Below, in pieces: positions 27,550-36,549 of a stretch of DNA of 64,000 nucleotides. Origin of the DNA: Lysobacter antibioticus HS124 (GTDB taxonomy: Bacteria; Pseudomonadota; Gammaproteobacteria; Xanthomonadales; Xanthomonadaceae); assembly GCF_000336385.2 (NCBI RefSeq), contig NZ_HG424446.1, forward strand, positions 1-64,000. Reading direction: 5' to 3'. A program made the translations under genes and the position numbers. Under the pieces are notes generated by a model, which saw nothing but the letters and a program-made list of their open reading frames with translations, was not told the origin of the DNA and made no database searches. Numbering within the stretch: position 1 is the first letter of the stretch; every line of letters begins with the position of its first letter.

Positions 27550-27950
27550 GGCGAACACCCGGCAGTGAACGGACGGCCCGAGGCCACAATGCGGCAGTAT
27601 CGCCCGCGGTATTCGCAGCCGGTGAGACGCTGCCGACGATGCGTCCTAACGAGGGCGCGTCGGACGCCCGCCCGTCCCTCCGACGCGAACCGGCCGCCCG
27701 TCGCCACCTGTCAAAGTCGACGGGTCGGCCTGGCCTGCAAACTAGTGTGATGCCGTTATCATTGCCGGGCGTACCACCACCGCGGCGCCCGCCGCCGCGG
27801 CTTTCGTTCTGGGGACTCCGGCCGACCTCCCGCTGCAACGCAGCGATGGCCTGCGAGAGGGACGATGGGGTGGCGCAGGCACCGCGGCGCAGACCGCGGC
27901 TCTTTCAGGAACGCACGGTCGCCCCAGGCGGCCGTTTCAAGGACTAGACG
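27550..27950. other. Gene-free intergenic region upstream of the CsgG-like gene
   Basis: About 400 bases between the divergent AAA ATPase and CsgG-like genes. ORFs here are Arg/Pro-rich shadows. AT content rises around 27735-27765 (TGCAAACTAGTGTGATGCCG..), which may hold a promoter, but no clean -35/-10 pair or RNA structure could be defined. Confidence 0.4.
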
Positions 27951-28916
27951 ATGAAAACCGCAAGCAGGGGCATTCAAGTGGTGGCATGCGTGCTCGGAGT
28001 GGGCCTGGCGCTGAGCGCCGCGCCGACCTGGGCCCAGCGCAAGAGCGCGCAGGACATCCGCGCCCAGAAGATGACCGAGATCCCCACCTGCTCCAAGAAC
28101 CTCGGCGCCATCTCCGTGATCGAGCCGGAGGACGGGGTCAACTGGTGGAGCGGCCAGCAGTTGCCGGCCCCGAGCAAGCTGATCAAGGTGTTCGTGCAGA
28201 AGTCGCGCTGCTTCACCCTGGTCGACCGCGGCGCCGGCATGGACATGGCGATGCGCGAGCGCGACCTGGCCTCCAGCGGCCAGTTGCGCAACAAGTCCAA
28301 CATCGGCAAGGGCCAGATCCGCGCCGCCGACTACATCCTGGTGCCGGACCTGATCGCCAAGAACAGCAACGCCGGCGGCAACGCCATCGGCGGCCTGCTC
28401 GGCGGTCTGATCGGCGGCAAGGCCGGCGCGGTCGCCGGCAACCTCAACTTCAACAAGAAGACCGCCGACGTGGTCCTGACCGTGACCGACGTGCGCTCCT
28501 CCGAGCAGGTCGCGATGGCCGAGGGCAGCGCCAAGAAGACCGACATCGGCTTCGGCGCCGGCGGCACCCTATGGGGCGGCAGCGGCCTGGGCGGCGCCGG
28601 CGTGTCCGGCTACGCCAACACCGAAATCGGCCAGGTCATCACCATGGCCTACCTGCAGGCCTACACCAACCTGGTCACCGAACTGGGCGGCCTGTCGGGC
28701 AACGCCTCGGCCTCGAACTCGCAGCAGGCGGTGACCGTGGTCAAGGCCGCGCGTCTGTTCGCCAATTCGTCGGGCAGCGGCAAGGTCGTGCGTCCGCTCG
28801 ACCCGGGCATGATGCTGTACCCGACCGGCAACAAGCAGGGCGCGATGTGGGAAGTCGAGGACGAACTCGGCAACAAGGGCTGGGTGTCTTCGCTGGCGAT
28901 GGAACTGTCCAAGTAA
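27951..28916 (+). CDS. CsgG-like exported protein
   Basis: A 321-residue exported protein (signal peptide about 1-29, ending PTWAQ). The region AISVIEPEDGVNWWSGQQLPAPSKLIKVFVQKSRCFTLVDRG.. followed by RERDLASSGQLRNKSNIGKGQIRAADYILVPDLIAKN matches the CsgG/HfaB-type fold, in which a conserved ADYILVP strand is diagnostic. CsgG forms the curli secretion pore; this gene has no curli partners and lacks the lipobox Cys of CsgG, so it is likely another envelope protein. The C-terminus (ARLFANSSGSGKVVRPLDPGMMLYPTGNKQGAMWEVEDELGNKGWVSS) looks like an SH3-type domain. A terminator follows. Confidence 0.8.
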   Translation: MKTASRGIQVVACVLGVGLALSAAPTWAQRKSAQDIRAQKMTEIPTCSKNLGAISVIEPEDGVNWWSGQQLPAPSKLIKVFVQKSRCFTLVDRGAGMDMAMRERDLASSGQLRNKSNIGKGQIRAADYILVPDLIAKNSNAGGNAIGGLLGGLIGGKAGAVAGNLNFNKKTADVVLTVTDVRSSEQVAMAEGSAKKTDIGFGAGGTLWGGSGLGGAGVSGYANTEIGQVITMAYLQAYTNLVTELGGLSGNASASNSQQAVTVVKAARLFANSSGSGKVVRPLDPGMMLYPTGNKQGAMWEVEDELGNKGWVSSLAMELSK

Positions 28917-28952
28917 ACCGAGCCGCGCCACGGCGCGTTCGATGCGCAGGGA

Positions 28953-28980
28953 GGCCGCCGGGCGACCGGCGGCCTTTTTC
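28953..28980 (+). terminator. Terminator after the CsgG-like gene
   Basis: A GC-rich stem GGCCGCCGG-gcga-CCGGCGGCC followed by TTTTTC, about 36 bases past the stop at 28916. A clear intrinsic terminator on the plus strand. Confidence 0.9.
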
Positions 28981-29110
28981 GTGCCGGCGCGCCGGCGCAT
29001 GCAGGCCGCGTCGCCTACGCGGCCTTCCCTTGCGGCGCGCGAACGGCGATACATGAGGCTGTCGCCGGCCCGCAACGCGCCGCCGGCGGCGACGCCGTCA
29101 AGGAGGATCC

Positions 29111-29986
29111 ATGAAGTCAGTCCCTCGTCTGTGCCTGCTATTGCTGATCGCCGCGCTGTCCGCCTGCACCTGGCACGTGCGCGAGGACAACATCGTGATC
29201 GCGCGCGCCGCGCCGGCGGCCGACCTGGCCGCGTTGCGCGCGCAACTGCCGGCTTACCGCATCGAAGAGACCCGCATCGCCGCCGACGGCGCGCAGTTGT
29301 ATGCGCTGCGCTTCCTGCGCCGCGACGCAGTCGCCACCGTGCTGTACTTCGGCGGCAACGGCTACACCGTCGCCAGGCACGCCGCGACCAGCGCCAAGGC
29401 CTATGCCGACGCGCCGGTCAATTTCGTCCTGGTCGATCATCGCGGCTACGGCGCGAGCACCGGCACGGCTTCGCTGGAGGCGCTGCTGGCCGACGCCGGC
29501 ACGGTCTACGATCGCATGCGCGAGGACCCGGAGCTGGCCGGCCTGCCGCTGATCGTGCACGGCCACTCGCTGGGCAGCTTCATGGCCGGGCGGGTGGCGG
29601 CCCATCGCCGCCTCGACGGCCTGATTCTGGAAAGCTCGGTGACCAGCTTCGAGGACTGGGGCGCGCACATGCGTTCGCGGCAGAAGCTGTGGGCGCGGAT
29701 GCTGGTGCGGCGCGTCGCTCCCGCCGGGGCGCTGGTCGGCCAGGGCAACCGCCCCGTCGTCGAAGCGCTGGACGAACCGGTGCTGTTCGTCGCCGGCGAA
29801 CACGACGTCGCCACCCCGCCGCGCTTCGCCGAAGCCCTGTTTCAGGCCACGCCGCTGCCCGAGGGGCGCAAGCGCCTGCTGATCGTGCCGGCGCGCAATC
29901 ATACTAACGCCGCCGATTCGCCCGAATTCCGCCAAGCCCTGTCCGCGTTCCTTGCCGAGTCCGTCGCTCCCCGGCCGGCCGGTTGA
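29111..29986 (+). CDS. Alpha/beta hydrolase lipoprotein
   Basis: A 291-residue lipoprotein: the signal peptide ends in the lipobox LSAC (Cys19). The hydrolase core shows LYFGGNGYTVARHAATSAKAYADAPVNFVLVDHRGYGASTG and the nucleophile elbow GHSLGS (Ser at the centre), then VLFVAGEHDVATPP (Asp) and PARNHTNA (His), a full catalytic triad. It resembles the YfhR/BEM46-type esterase-like hydrolases; substrate unknown. The VOC gene follows 44 bases later on the same strand. Confidence 0.88.
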   Translation: MKSVPRLCLLLLIAALSACTWHVREDNIVIARAAPAADLAALRAQLPAYRIEETRIAADGAQLYALRFLRRDAVATVLYFGGNGYTVARHAATSAKAYADAPVNFVLVDHRGYGASTGTASLEALLADAGTVYDRMREDPELAGLPLIVHGHSLGSFMAGRVAAHRRLDGLILESSVTSFEDWGAHMRSRQKLWARMLVRRVAPAGALVGQGNRPVVEALDEPVLFVAGEHDVATPPRFAEALFQATPLPEGRKRLLIVPARNHTNAADSPEFRQALSAFLAESVAPRPAG

Positions 29987-30029
29987 CCCTTCCGTCTCTT
30001 CCCCTTCCACCGCTGCCCACGGAGCCGCC

Positions 30030-30380
30030 ATGACCGCTTCCGACCGCAACCTGCGCCTGGACTACCTCGAATCCGCCGTCGCCGACATCGCCGCCGCCAA
30101 GGCCTTCTACGGCGCCGCTTTCGGCTGGACCTTCACCGACTACGGCCCGGACTACTGCGAATTCGACGACGGCCGCATGAAGGGCGGCTTCAACGCCCAT
30201 GTCGCGCCCAAGCCGGGCGGTGCGCTGGTGGTGAGCTGCGCCGACGATCTCGCCGATGCCCGGCGCCGGGTCGAAGCGGCCGGTGCGCCGATCGTCGCCG
30301 AGCACGAATTCCCGGGCGGCCGCCGCTTCCACTTCGTCGACCCCGACGGCTACGAACTGGCGGTGTGGTCGGACCGCTGA
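30030..30380 (+). CDS. VOC family (glyoxalase/bleomycin resistance-like) protein
   Basis: A 116-residue protein with one vicinal oxygen chelate domain: DYLESAVADIAAAKAFYGAAFGWTFTDYG.. and FPGGRRFHFVDPDGYELAVWSD, the beta-alpha-beta repeats of the VOC fold. The ExDLAxxxxFY and DPDGYELxV signatures are typical of the glyoxalase/dioxygenase superfamily, but the metal-ligand set cannot be assigned with certainty, so the reaction is unknown. Start ATG 30030 with GGAG upstream. Confidence 0.88.
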   Translation: MTASDRNLRLDYLESAVADIAAAKAFYGAAFGWTFTDYGPDYCEFDDGRMKGGFNAHVAPKPGGALVVSCADDLADARRRVEAAGAPIVAEHEFPGGRRFHFVDPDGYELAVWSDR

Positions 30381-30445
30381 AGCGCCGTCCCGGGCCGCGC
30401 CGGCTAAACCGCAGCCGGCGCGGCGCTTTTCCAGGAGAACGCACG

Positions 30446-30682
30446 ATGGCATTGGACGCGATAGGCGACGTATTGGGCGGCGCCTTGAGGCTGCTCGGAC
30501 GCGTGCTGTTCGAAGGCGTGGTCGAACTGTTGCTGCACGGCACCGGCTGGGTGCTGTTGAAGCCGTTCTACGGCAAGAAGGAACCTGGCGAGGCATTGTG
30601 CGCGCTGGTCGGACTCGCGGCTTGGACCGCGTTCGCGGCCGCGGCCTTCTTCGCTTACCGCTACCTGCATCCGCCCGGGTAG
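30446..30682 (+). CDS. Small membrane-associated protein of unknown function
   Basis: A 78-residue protein with amphipathic helices (MALDAIGDVLGGALRLLGRVLFEGVVELLLHGTGWVLLKPFYG) and one hydrophobic segment near the C-terminus (LVGLAAWTAFAAAAFFAYRYLHPPG). AGGAG lies 8 bases before the ATG. No family was recognised. It sits in a short run of plus-strand genes after the VOC gene and is convergent with the MATE transporter. Confidence 0.7.
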   Translation: MALDAIGDVLGGALRLLGRVLFEGVVELLLHGTGWVLLKPFYGKKEPGEALCALVGLAAWTAFAAAAFFAYRYLHPPG

Positions 30683-30719
30683 CGTCCGGCCGCCGCGCGC
30701 GACGCGCCGCCGCCTGCCG

Positions 30720-32144
30720 CTACACCTGCGCGTTCTTCCATCGCCCCCGGGTGAACAGCCACAGAGTGAACACGCCGACCGCGGTCTCGGACACGAACAC
30801 GCCCCAGAACACGCCGGAGTGCTGCCAGTCCAGCGAGATCGCCAGCAGGTAGGACAGCGGGATCTGGATCAGCCAGAAGAACACCACGTTGATCTTGGTC
30901 GGGGTCATGGTGTCGCCGGCGCCGTTGAAGGCCTGCACGGTGACCATCCACCAGCCGTAGATGAAGAACGAGTACGACAGGATCCGCAGCCATTCGGCGC
31001 CGATCCGCACCACCTCGGGATCGGCGGTGAAGATGCTCACCAACTGCCGCGGCAGGGCGAAGAACAGCACCGAGATCGCGACCAGATAGGCCATGTTGTA
31101 CCAGCCGATCCGCCACACCGAGGCCTCGGCGCGCTCCGGATGGCCGGCGCCGAGGTTCTGTCCGACCAGGGTCGCGGCCGCGTTGGACATGCCCCAGGCC
31201 GGCATCATCGTGAACATCATGATGCGGATGGCGATGGTCGCGCCGGCCACGGCCTCGCTGCCGATGCTGGCGAGGATGCGCATCAGGAAGATCCACGAGG
31301 TCATCGCCACGATCATCTGGCCGACCCCGCCGAGCGAGGTGCGCACGATGTTCCACAGCATGGCGCCGCGCCACACCAGCTGCGCCGCGGTCACCCGGAT
31401 GTGCTTGCCGCCGCGGAACAGCACCCACAACTGGTAGGCCACGCCGATGCCGCGCCCGATGTTGGTGGCGATCGCCGCGCCCTCGATGCCGAGTTCGGGC
31501 GCCGGCCCCAGGCCGAAGATCAGGATCGGGCACAGCAGGATGTTGAGGCCGTTGGACAGCCACAGCACCCGCATCGCGATCGCCGCGTCGCCGGCGCCGC
31601 GGAAGATCGCGTTGATCACGAACAGCAGCATGATCACCGCGTTGCCGCCGAGCATCCACTGCGTGTAGCGGTAGCCGTGCTCGATGCTCCAAGCGTCGGC
31701 GCCCATCAGCCGCAACAGGTCCTGGGCATAGACGATGCCGGTCAGCGCCGGCAACACCGATACCAGCAGGGCGATGAAGATCGCCTGCACCGCGGTGATG
31801 CCGGCTTCCTCGCGCTTGCCTTCGCCGATGCGCCGGGCCACCACCGCGGTCACCGCCATCGCCAGGCCCATCGCCACCGCATACAGCAGGAACAGATAGC
31901 TCTCGGTCAGCCCGACCGTGGCCACCGCCGACGGCCCGAGCTTGGCGACGAAGAAGATGTCGACCACCGCGAAGGTGGACTCCAGCACCAGTTCCAGCAC
32001 CATCGGCACTGCGAGCAGGAACACGGCGCGGCGCAACGGAATCTTGGTGTAATCGGCATCGGTGCCGCGCACCGCTTCGCGCAGCTCGCGCCACAGCGAA
32101 GGCGGTGCGGCGGTCGGTTCGACGGCGGAGAGGTCCTGGGTCAT
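30720..32144 (-). CDS. MATE family multidrug efflux transporter
   Basis: A 474-residue inner membrane transporter with about 12 hydrophobic segments in two repeats. The first repeat starts LRRAVFLLAVPMVLELVLESTFAVVDIFFVAKLGPSAVATVGLTESYLFLLYAVAMGLAMAVTAVVARRIGEGK, the second around MLWNIVRTSLGGVGQMIVAMTSWIFLMRILASIGSEAVAGATIAIRIMM. Both are MATE signatures; such proteins export cationic drugs or metabolites in exchange for H+ or Na+. The start ATG 32144 has GGAGCCTGCG upstream; an in-frame longer start is shadow. Its substrate is unknown. Confidence 0.93.
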   Translation of the reverse strand: MTQDLSAVEPTAAPPSLWRELREAVRGTDADYTKIPLRRAVFLLAVPMVLELVLESTFAVVDIFFVAKLGPSAVATVGLTESYLFLLYAVAMGLAMAVTAVVARRIGEGKREEAGITAVQAIFIALLVSVLPALTGIVYAQDLLRLMGADAWSIEHGYRYTQWMLGGNAVIMLLFVINAIFRGAGDAAIAMRVLWLSNGLNILLCPILIFGLGPAPELGIEGAAIATNIGRGIGVAYQLWVLFRGGKHIRVTAAQLVWRGAMLWNIVRTSLGGVGQMIVAMTSWIFLMRILASIGSEAVAGATIAIRIMMFTMMPAWGMSNAAATLVGQNLGAGHPERAEASVWRIGWYNMAYLVAISVLFFALPRQLVSIFTADPEVVRIGAEWLRILSYSFFIYGWWMVTVQAFNGAGDTMTPTKINVVFFWLIQIPLSYLLAISLDWQHSGVFWGVFVSETAVGVFTLWLFTRGRWKNAQV

Positions 32145-32382
32145 CGCAGGCTCCGTGCAGTGATGGCACCGCCCGATGATAGGGGCCCTGCCCGGCTTGG
32201 CTAGTGACAACAGTCCGATGAATCGGGGGCCGTTTGGCGGTTTCGGCCGGTTTACGGCCTGCGCTACAACCTGAACCGCGCGTCGCGCCGTCGTCGCGGG
32301 CGGCGTCCATCGCCGATGTCGATTCCGCTTCCGTCCGTTCGTCGCAATGGATGAGGGCTTCACCTCGTTACGGAGATCACCC

Positions 32383-32826
32383 ATGAGCAACACCGTTCGC
32401 CTGCTGCGCGTCTTCACCGCCCCGCCGGAGCGCGTCTACCGCGCCTTCCTCGACCCCGCCGCCCTGTGCAAGTGGCTGCCGCCGGACGGCTTCACCTGCA
32501 CCGTGCACGAGCTGGAAGCCAAAGTCGGCGGCCGCTACCGCATGAGCTTCACCAATTTCGGCAGCAGCGACAGCCACAGCTTCGGCGGCACCTACCTGGA
32601 GCTGATGCCCGGCGAGCGCATCGTCCACGACGACCGCTTCGACGACCCCAACCTGCCCGGCACCATGGTCACCACCATCACCTTCCGCGCCGTGTCCTGC
32701 GGTACCGAAGTGCAGGTCGTGCAGGAAGGCATTCCGGACGTGATCCCGGCCGACCAGTGCCACCTGGGCTGGCAGGAATCGCTGACCCTGCTCGAACGCC
32801 TGGTCGAACCGACGATTCCGGGCTGA
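32383..32826 (+). CDS. SRPBCC family (AHSA1-like) protein
   Basis: A 147-residue protein of the START/Bet v1-like fold: VRLLRVFTAPPERVYRAFLDPAALCKWLPPDGFTCTVHELEAKVGGRYRMSFTNF and GTYLELMPGERIVHDDRFDDPNLPGTMVTTITF are typical of the activator-of-Hsp90-ATPase-1-like SRPBCC group, which binds hydrophobic small molecules. GGAG precedes the ATG. Its role is unknown; it is divergent from the MATE gene with a 238-base gap. Confidence 0.85.
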   Translation: MSNTVRLLRVFTAPPERVYRAFLDPAALCKWLPPDGFTCTVHELEAKVGGRYRMSFTNFGSSDSHSFGGTYLELMPGERIVHDDRFDDPNLPGTMVTTITFRAVSCGTEVQVVQEGIPDVIPADQCHLGWQESLTLLERLVEPTIPG

Positions 32827-32837
32827 GCCCGAGCCGT

Positions 32838-32940
32838 CTGTCTGTAGGAGCGGCGTAAGCCGCGACCGCGACACCGGGCCTGCGGCGTAACTTGCGCCGC
32901 GGGCTGAAATCCCGCGGTCGCGGCTTGCGTCGCGTCTACC
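32838..32940. repeat. REP-like repeat pair
   Basis: A copy TGTAGGAGCGGCGTAAGCCG at 32843-32862 and a degenerate inverted copy CGCGGTCGCGGCTTGCGTCG at 32914-32933, related to the repeats at 1-243 and 40.06-40.28 kb, probably forming a hairpin between the SRPBCC gene and hutU. Confidence 0.75.
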
Positions 32941-32974
32941 CTCGGCAGCGCCGCGGTTGTCGTGTCCCAAACGA

Positions 32975-33000
32975 CGACGGCCCGCGAATGCGGGCCGTCG
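32975..33000 (-). terminator. Terminator after hutU
   Basis: A perfect 11-bp stem CGACGGCCCGC-gaat-GCGGGCCGTCG followed, on the minus strand, by TCGTTT. It lies 28 bases past the hutU stop at 33028. Confidence 0.75.
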
Positions 33001-33027
33001 TGGCGAACGATGGACCGGCGGCGACGC

Positions 33028-34698
33028 TCAGAGCATCGGCAACTTCAGCCCCTGCTCCCTGGCGCAGGCCTGGGCGATCTCGTACCCGGCATCGGCATGG
33101 CGCATGACCCCGGTGCCGGGGTCGTTCCACAGCACCCGGGCGATGCGCTTGTCGGCTTCTTCGCTGCCGTCGCAGACGATGACCACCCCGGAGTGTTGCG
33201 AATAGCCCATGCCGACGCCGCCGCCGTGGTGCAGCGAGACCCAGGTCGCGCCGCCGGCGACGTTGAGCATGGCGTTGAGCAAGGGCCAGTCGCTCACCGC
33301 GTCGCTGCCGTCGCGCATCGCCTCGGTCTCGCGGTTCGGCGAAGCCACCGAGCCGCTGTCGAGGTGGTCGCGGCCGATCACCACCGGCGCCTTCAGCTCG
33401 CCGTTGCGCACCATTTCGTTGAACGCCAGGCCGAGCTTGTGGCGCAGGCCCAGGCCGACCCAGCAGATGCGCGCCGGCAGGCCCTGGAAGCTGATCCGCT
33501 CGCGCGCCATGTCCAGCCAACGATGCAGGTGCGGATCGTCGGCGATGATTTGCTTGACCTTCGCGTCGGTCTTGTAGATGTCGTCCGGATCTCCGCTGAG
33601 CGCGACCCAGCGGAACGGGCCGACGCCGCGGCAGAACAACGGGCGCACATAGGCCGGAACGAAACCCGGGAAATCGAAGGCGTTGGCGCAGCCTTCGTCC
33701 TTGGCCATCTGGCGGATGTTGTTGCCGTAGTCCACGGTCGGAATGCCTCGGGCGTGGAAGGCCAGCATGGCTTCGACGTGCACGCGCATCGACTTCTTGG
33801 CTTCGTCGCGGACTCGGGCCGGGTCGCTGCTCTGCGCTTCCAGCCACTGCTCCACGGTCCAGCCGATCGGCAGGTAGCCGTGCACCGGATCGTGCGCCGA
33901 GGTCTGGTCGGTGACGCAGTCCGGACGCACGCCGCGGCGGACCAGCTCGGGCAGGATCTCCGCAGCGTTGCCGAGCAGGGCGATCGACTTGGCCTCGCCG
34001 GCGGCGGTGTACTTGGCGATCCGCGCCAACGCGTCGTCGAGGTCGTGGGCCTGCTCGTCGACGTAGCGGGTGCGCAGGCGGAAGTCGATGCTGGTCTGGC
34101 GGCACTCGATGGTCAGCGAGCTGGCGCCGGCCAGGGAGGCGGCCAGCGGCTGCGCGCCGCCCATGCCGCCGAGGCCGGCGGTCAGGATCCACTTGCCCTT
34201 GAGGTCGCCGCCGTAGTGCTGGCGGCCCATCTCGACGAAGGTCTCGTAAGTGCCCTGGACGATGCCCTGCGAGCCGATGTAGATCCACGAGCCGGCCGTC
34301 ATCTGGCCGTACATCATCAGGCCTTTTTTATCGAGCTCGTTGAAGTGCTCCCAGTTGGCCCAATGCGGCACCAGGTTGGAGTTGGCCAACAGCACGCGCG
34401 GCGCGTCGGCGTGGGTCGGGAACACGCCGACCGGCTTGCCGGACTGGATCAGCAGGGTCTCGTTGTCTTCCAGCTCGCGCAGCGACTTGAGGATGGCGTC
34501 GAAGCTCTCCCAGTCGCGCGCGGCGCGGCCGATGCCGCCGTAGACCACCAGCGCGGCCGGATTCTCGGCCACCTCGGGGTCGAGGTTGTTCTGGATCATG
34601 CGGAAGGCGGCTTCGCTGAGCCAGGACTTGCAGCTCTTTTCGCTGCCGCGCGGCGCGCGGACGACACGGGAGGGATCGAGGCGGGTGCCTGCGGACAT
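33028..34698 (-). CDS. hutU: Urocanate hydratase (urocanase)
   Basis: A 556-residue cytosolic enzyme that converts urocanate to 4-imidazolone-5-propionate, step two of histidine degradation, using tightly bound NAD. Diagnostic stretches include [22 protein letters not shown], the NAD site [30 protein letters not shown], and the active-site segment [20 protein letters not shown] with the conserved Cys. The product feeds HutI, encoded 10 kb away. It stands alone, divergent from a TetR-type gene, and a hairpin terminator follows. Confidence 0.97.
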   Translation of the reverse strand: MSAGTRLDPSRVVRAPRGSEKSCKSWLSEAAFRMIQNNLDPEVAENPAALVVYGGIGRAARDWESFDAILKSLRELEDNETLLIQSGKPVGVFPTHADAPRVLLANSNLVPHWANWEHFNELDKKGLMMYGQMTAGSWIYIGSQGIVQGTYETFVEMGRQHYGGDLKGKWILTAGLGGMGGAQPLAASLAGASSLTIECRQTSIDFRLRTRYVDEQAHDLDDALARIAKYTAAGEAKSIALLGNAAEILPELVRRGVRPDCVTDQTSAHDPVHGYLPIGWTVEQWLEAQSSDPARVRDEAKKSMRVHVEAMLAFHARGIPTVDYGNNIRQMAKDEGCANAFDFPGFVPAYVRPLFCRGVGPFRWVALSGDPDDIYKTDAKVKQIIADDPHLHRWLDMARERISFQGLPARICWVGLGLRHKLGLAFNEMVRNGELKAPVVIGRDHLDSGSVASPNRETEAMRDGSDAVSDWPLLNAMLNVAGGATWVSLHHGGGVGMGYSQHSGVVIVCDGSEEADKRIARVLWNDPGTGVMRHADAGYEIAQACAREQGLKLPML

Positions 34699-34826
34699 GA
34701 CGAGGTTCCGGCGGGTGGGATGGCGAAATTATCGCGCCGCGTTGCGCGCGCCCGCCAGCGCCGGCGCCGCCGCACCGGCCCGTACAGGCGGGAAAACGGG
34801 GCGAATTTGCCCTTCCCGGCCGCCGA

Positions 34827-34843
34827 TGTATACGCTGTATACA
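34827..34843. promoter_or_regulatory. Candidate TetR operator overlapping the TetR start codon
   Basis: TGTATAC-GCT-GTATACA is a perfect 7-bp inverted repeat that ends on the A of the TetR gene's ATG. It would let the regulator block its own expression, and sits 129 bases upstream of hutU on the other strand. Confidence 0.7.
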
Positions 34844-35427
34844 TGAGCGCCGCCGCCACCGCCGACCGGATCCTGCGTGCCGCCCGCACGCTGTTCGAAC
34901 GCGGCGGTGCGCAGGCGGTGACCATGCGCCGCATCGGCGATGCGGTCGGCATCACCCCGATGGCGATCTACCGCCATTTCCGCAACCGCGAAGCCTTGCT
35001 GCAACGCATCTGCGACGACAGCTTCGAGCAGATCGCGCGCCACTGGAGCGCGCGCAGCGCCGGCGGCGACGTGATCGCGCGCCTGCTCGCGACCCAACGC
35101 ATCTACCTCGACTACGCCCTGGCCCATCCGCATCTGTTCGATCACGCCTTCTCGATGCGGCGCGAGCGCGCCCGGCGATTCCCCGAGGATTTCCGCGCGC
35201 GCCTGTCGCCGACCTTGAACGTGGTCGCCGACCTGGTCGCCGAAGCGCAACGCGCGGGGCGACTGCGCGAGGGCGACGCCTGGGATCTGGCGATGACGTT
35301 GTGGGGGCACACCCACGGGTTGATCGCGCTGTACCGCGCCGGCCGCTTCAGCTACGGCGAAGCGGAGTTCCGCGCCTTCTACGACGCCTCGCTCGATCGC
35401 CTGCTGCACGGCCTGTTGGCCGGCTGA
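34843..35427 (+). CDS. TetR family transcriptional regulator
   Basis: A 194-residue repressor. The N-terminal HTH (TADRILRAARTLFERGGAQAVTMRRIGDAVGITPMAIYRHFRNREALLQRICDDSF, about 6-62) is typical TetR; the C-terminal ligand-binding half (IYLDYALAHPHLFDHAFSMR..) is the TetR_C-like helical bundle. A perfect palindrome overlaps its start codon. It is divergent from hutU; control of hutU is inferred, since histidine-utilisation genes are more often run by GntR-type HutC or LysR-type HutR. Confidence 0.92.
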   Translation: MSAAATADRILRAARTLFERGGAQAVTMRRIGDAVGITPMAIYRHFRNREALLQRICDDSFEQIARHWSARSAGGDVIARLLATQRIYLDYALAHPHLFDHAFSMRRERARRFPEDFRARLSPTLNVVADLVAEAQRAGRLREGDAWDLAMTLWGHTHGLIALYRAGRFSYGEAEFRAFYDASLDRLLHGLLAG

Positions 35428-35580
35428 GCCGGGCGCGGATCGCGGCCGCCGCACCGGCGTCTGGTCCGGCGACCGGCGCTTGCGTCTCGACAGTCCGGCA
35501 CGATAGTCCGCTGTCGGGCACAGCCTGCGCGGCGGGGCTTGGCGATAATCCACCCCCTCCCCACCGTCCGGATCCGCGCC

Positions 35581-36438
35581 ATGCGCTTACGCCGTCGCCT
35601 CGCCGCACTGACCGCCACCCTGCTCGTCGCCGCCGCCGCGCAAGCCGCGCCGCCCAGCGCCAAGCCCTCGTCGCTGCGCGTCTACGCCATGGACTGCGGC
35701 CGCATCGAACTGCAGAACATGGACATGTTCTCCGACGCCGGCGAGTACGCCGGCCAGCCCGGCACCATGGCCGCGCCCTGCTTCCTGATCGTGCATCCCA
35801 AAGGCCGGCTGCTATGGGACACCGGCCTGGGCGACGCGATCGCGGCCAAGCCCGGTGGCGTGTTGCTGGAAGGCATGGGCATCCGCTTCACGGTCGAACG
35901 CACCCTGGCCGCGCAATTGGCCGAACTCGGACTGAGTCCGTCCGACATCGACTACGTCGCCCTGTCGCACCTGCATGCCGATCACAGCGGCAATCTCGGC
36001 CTGTTCCCCAAGGCGACCTGGGTGCTCAACCGCACCGAGCTGGAATGGGCCTCGGCCACGCCGACACCGATCGGCGTCGACCCCAAGCTGTTCGCCGGCT
36101 GGCGCCAGGCCAAACTGCGCGACGGCAACGACGACGACGATCTGTTCGGCGACGGCAGCGTGCGCATCCTGCGCACGCCCGGCCACACGCCCGGCCACCG
36201 CGTGCTGATGCTGCGCCTGGCCCACTTCGGCCCGTTGGTACTGTCCGGCGACCTCTGGCATACCCGAGCCAACTACCAGCGGTCGCGGGTGCCGGCGTTC
36301 AATCACAACCGCGCCGACACCATGGCCTCGTTCGAACGGGTCCAACGCTTGCTCGCCACCCATCCGGGCCAGGTGGTCGTGCAGCACGCGCCGGAGGATT
36401 TCGCCGCGCTGCCGAAGTTCCCGGCCTATATGGACTGA
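35581..36438 (+). CDS. Exported metallo-beta-lactamase-fold hydrolase, AHL lactonase-like
   Basis: A 285-residue protein with a signal peptide (about 1-21, ending AAQAAP) and the zinc motif HLHADHSGN (HxHxDH), then GHTPGH and LSGDLWH later and a C-terminal H (VVQHAPEDF). This arrangement and the opening RVYAMDCGRIELQNMDMFSDAG fit the N-acyl-homoserine-lactone lactonase (AiiA/AttM-like) subfamily, but many relatives hydrolyse other lactones or esters. A periplasmic location is unusual for quorum-quenching enzymes. No quorum-sensing genes are nearby. Confidence 0.87.
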   Translation: MRLRRRLAALTATLLVAAAAQAAPPSAKPSSLRVYAMDCGRIELQNMDMFSDAGEYAGQPGTMAAPCFLIVHPKGRLLWDTGLGDAIAAKPGGVLLEGMGIRFTVERTLAAQLAELGLSPSDIDYVALSHLHADHSGNLGLFPKATWVLNRTELEWASATPTPIGVDPKLFAGWRQAKLRDGNDDDDLFGDGSVRILRTPGHTPGHRVLMLRLAHFGPLVLSGDLWHTRANYQRSRVPAFNHNRADTMASFERVQRLLATHPGQVVVQHAPEDFAALPKFPAYMD

Positions 36439-36549
36439 ACCGCGATCGGCGAAGACGGGCTGCCGAAAGTTGGCTGACCTCCTGCACTGACGGGCGGCGC
36501 GGGCAGCGGCGAACCTGATCACCGTCCTCAAGCCCATCGCGAGTCCGCC

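Noticed and set aside
27639-27947. A 102-residue plus-strand ORF before the CsgG-like gene
   Set aside because: Arg/Pro-rich composition, no ribosome site and no family resemblance; probably noncoding leader.
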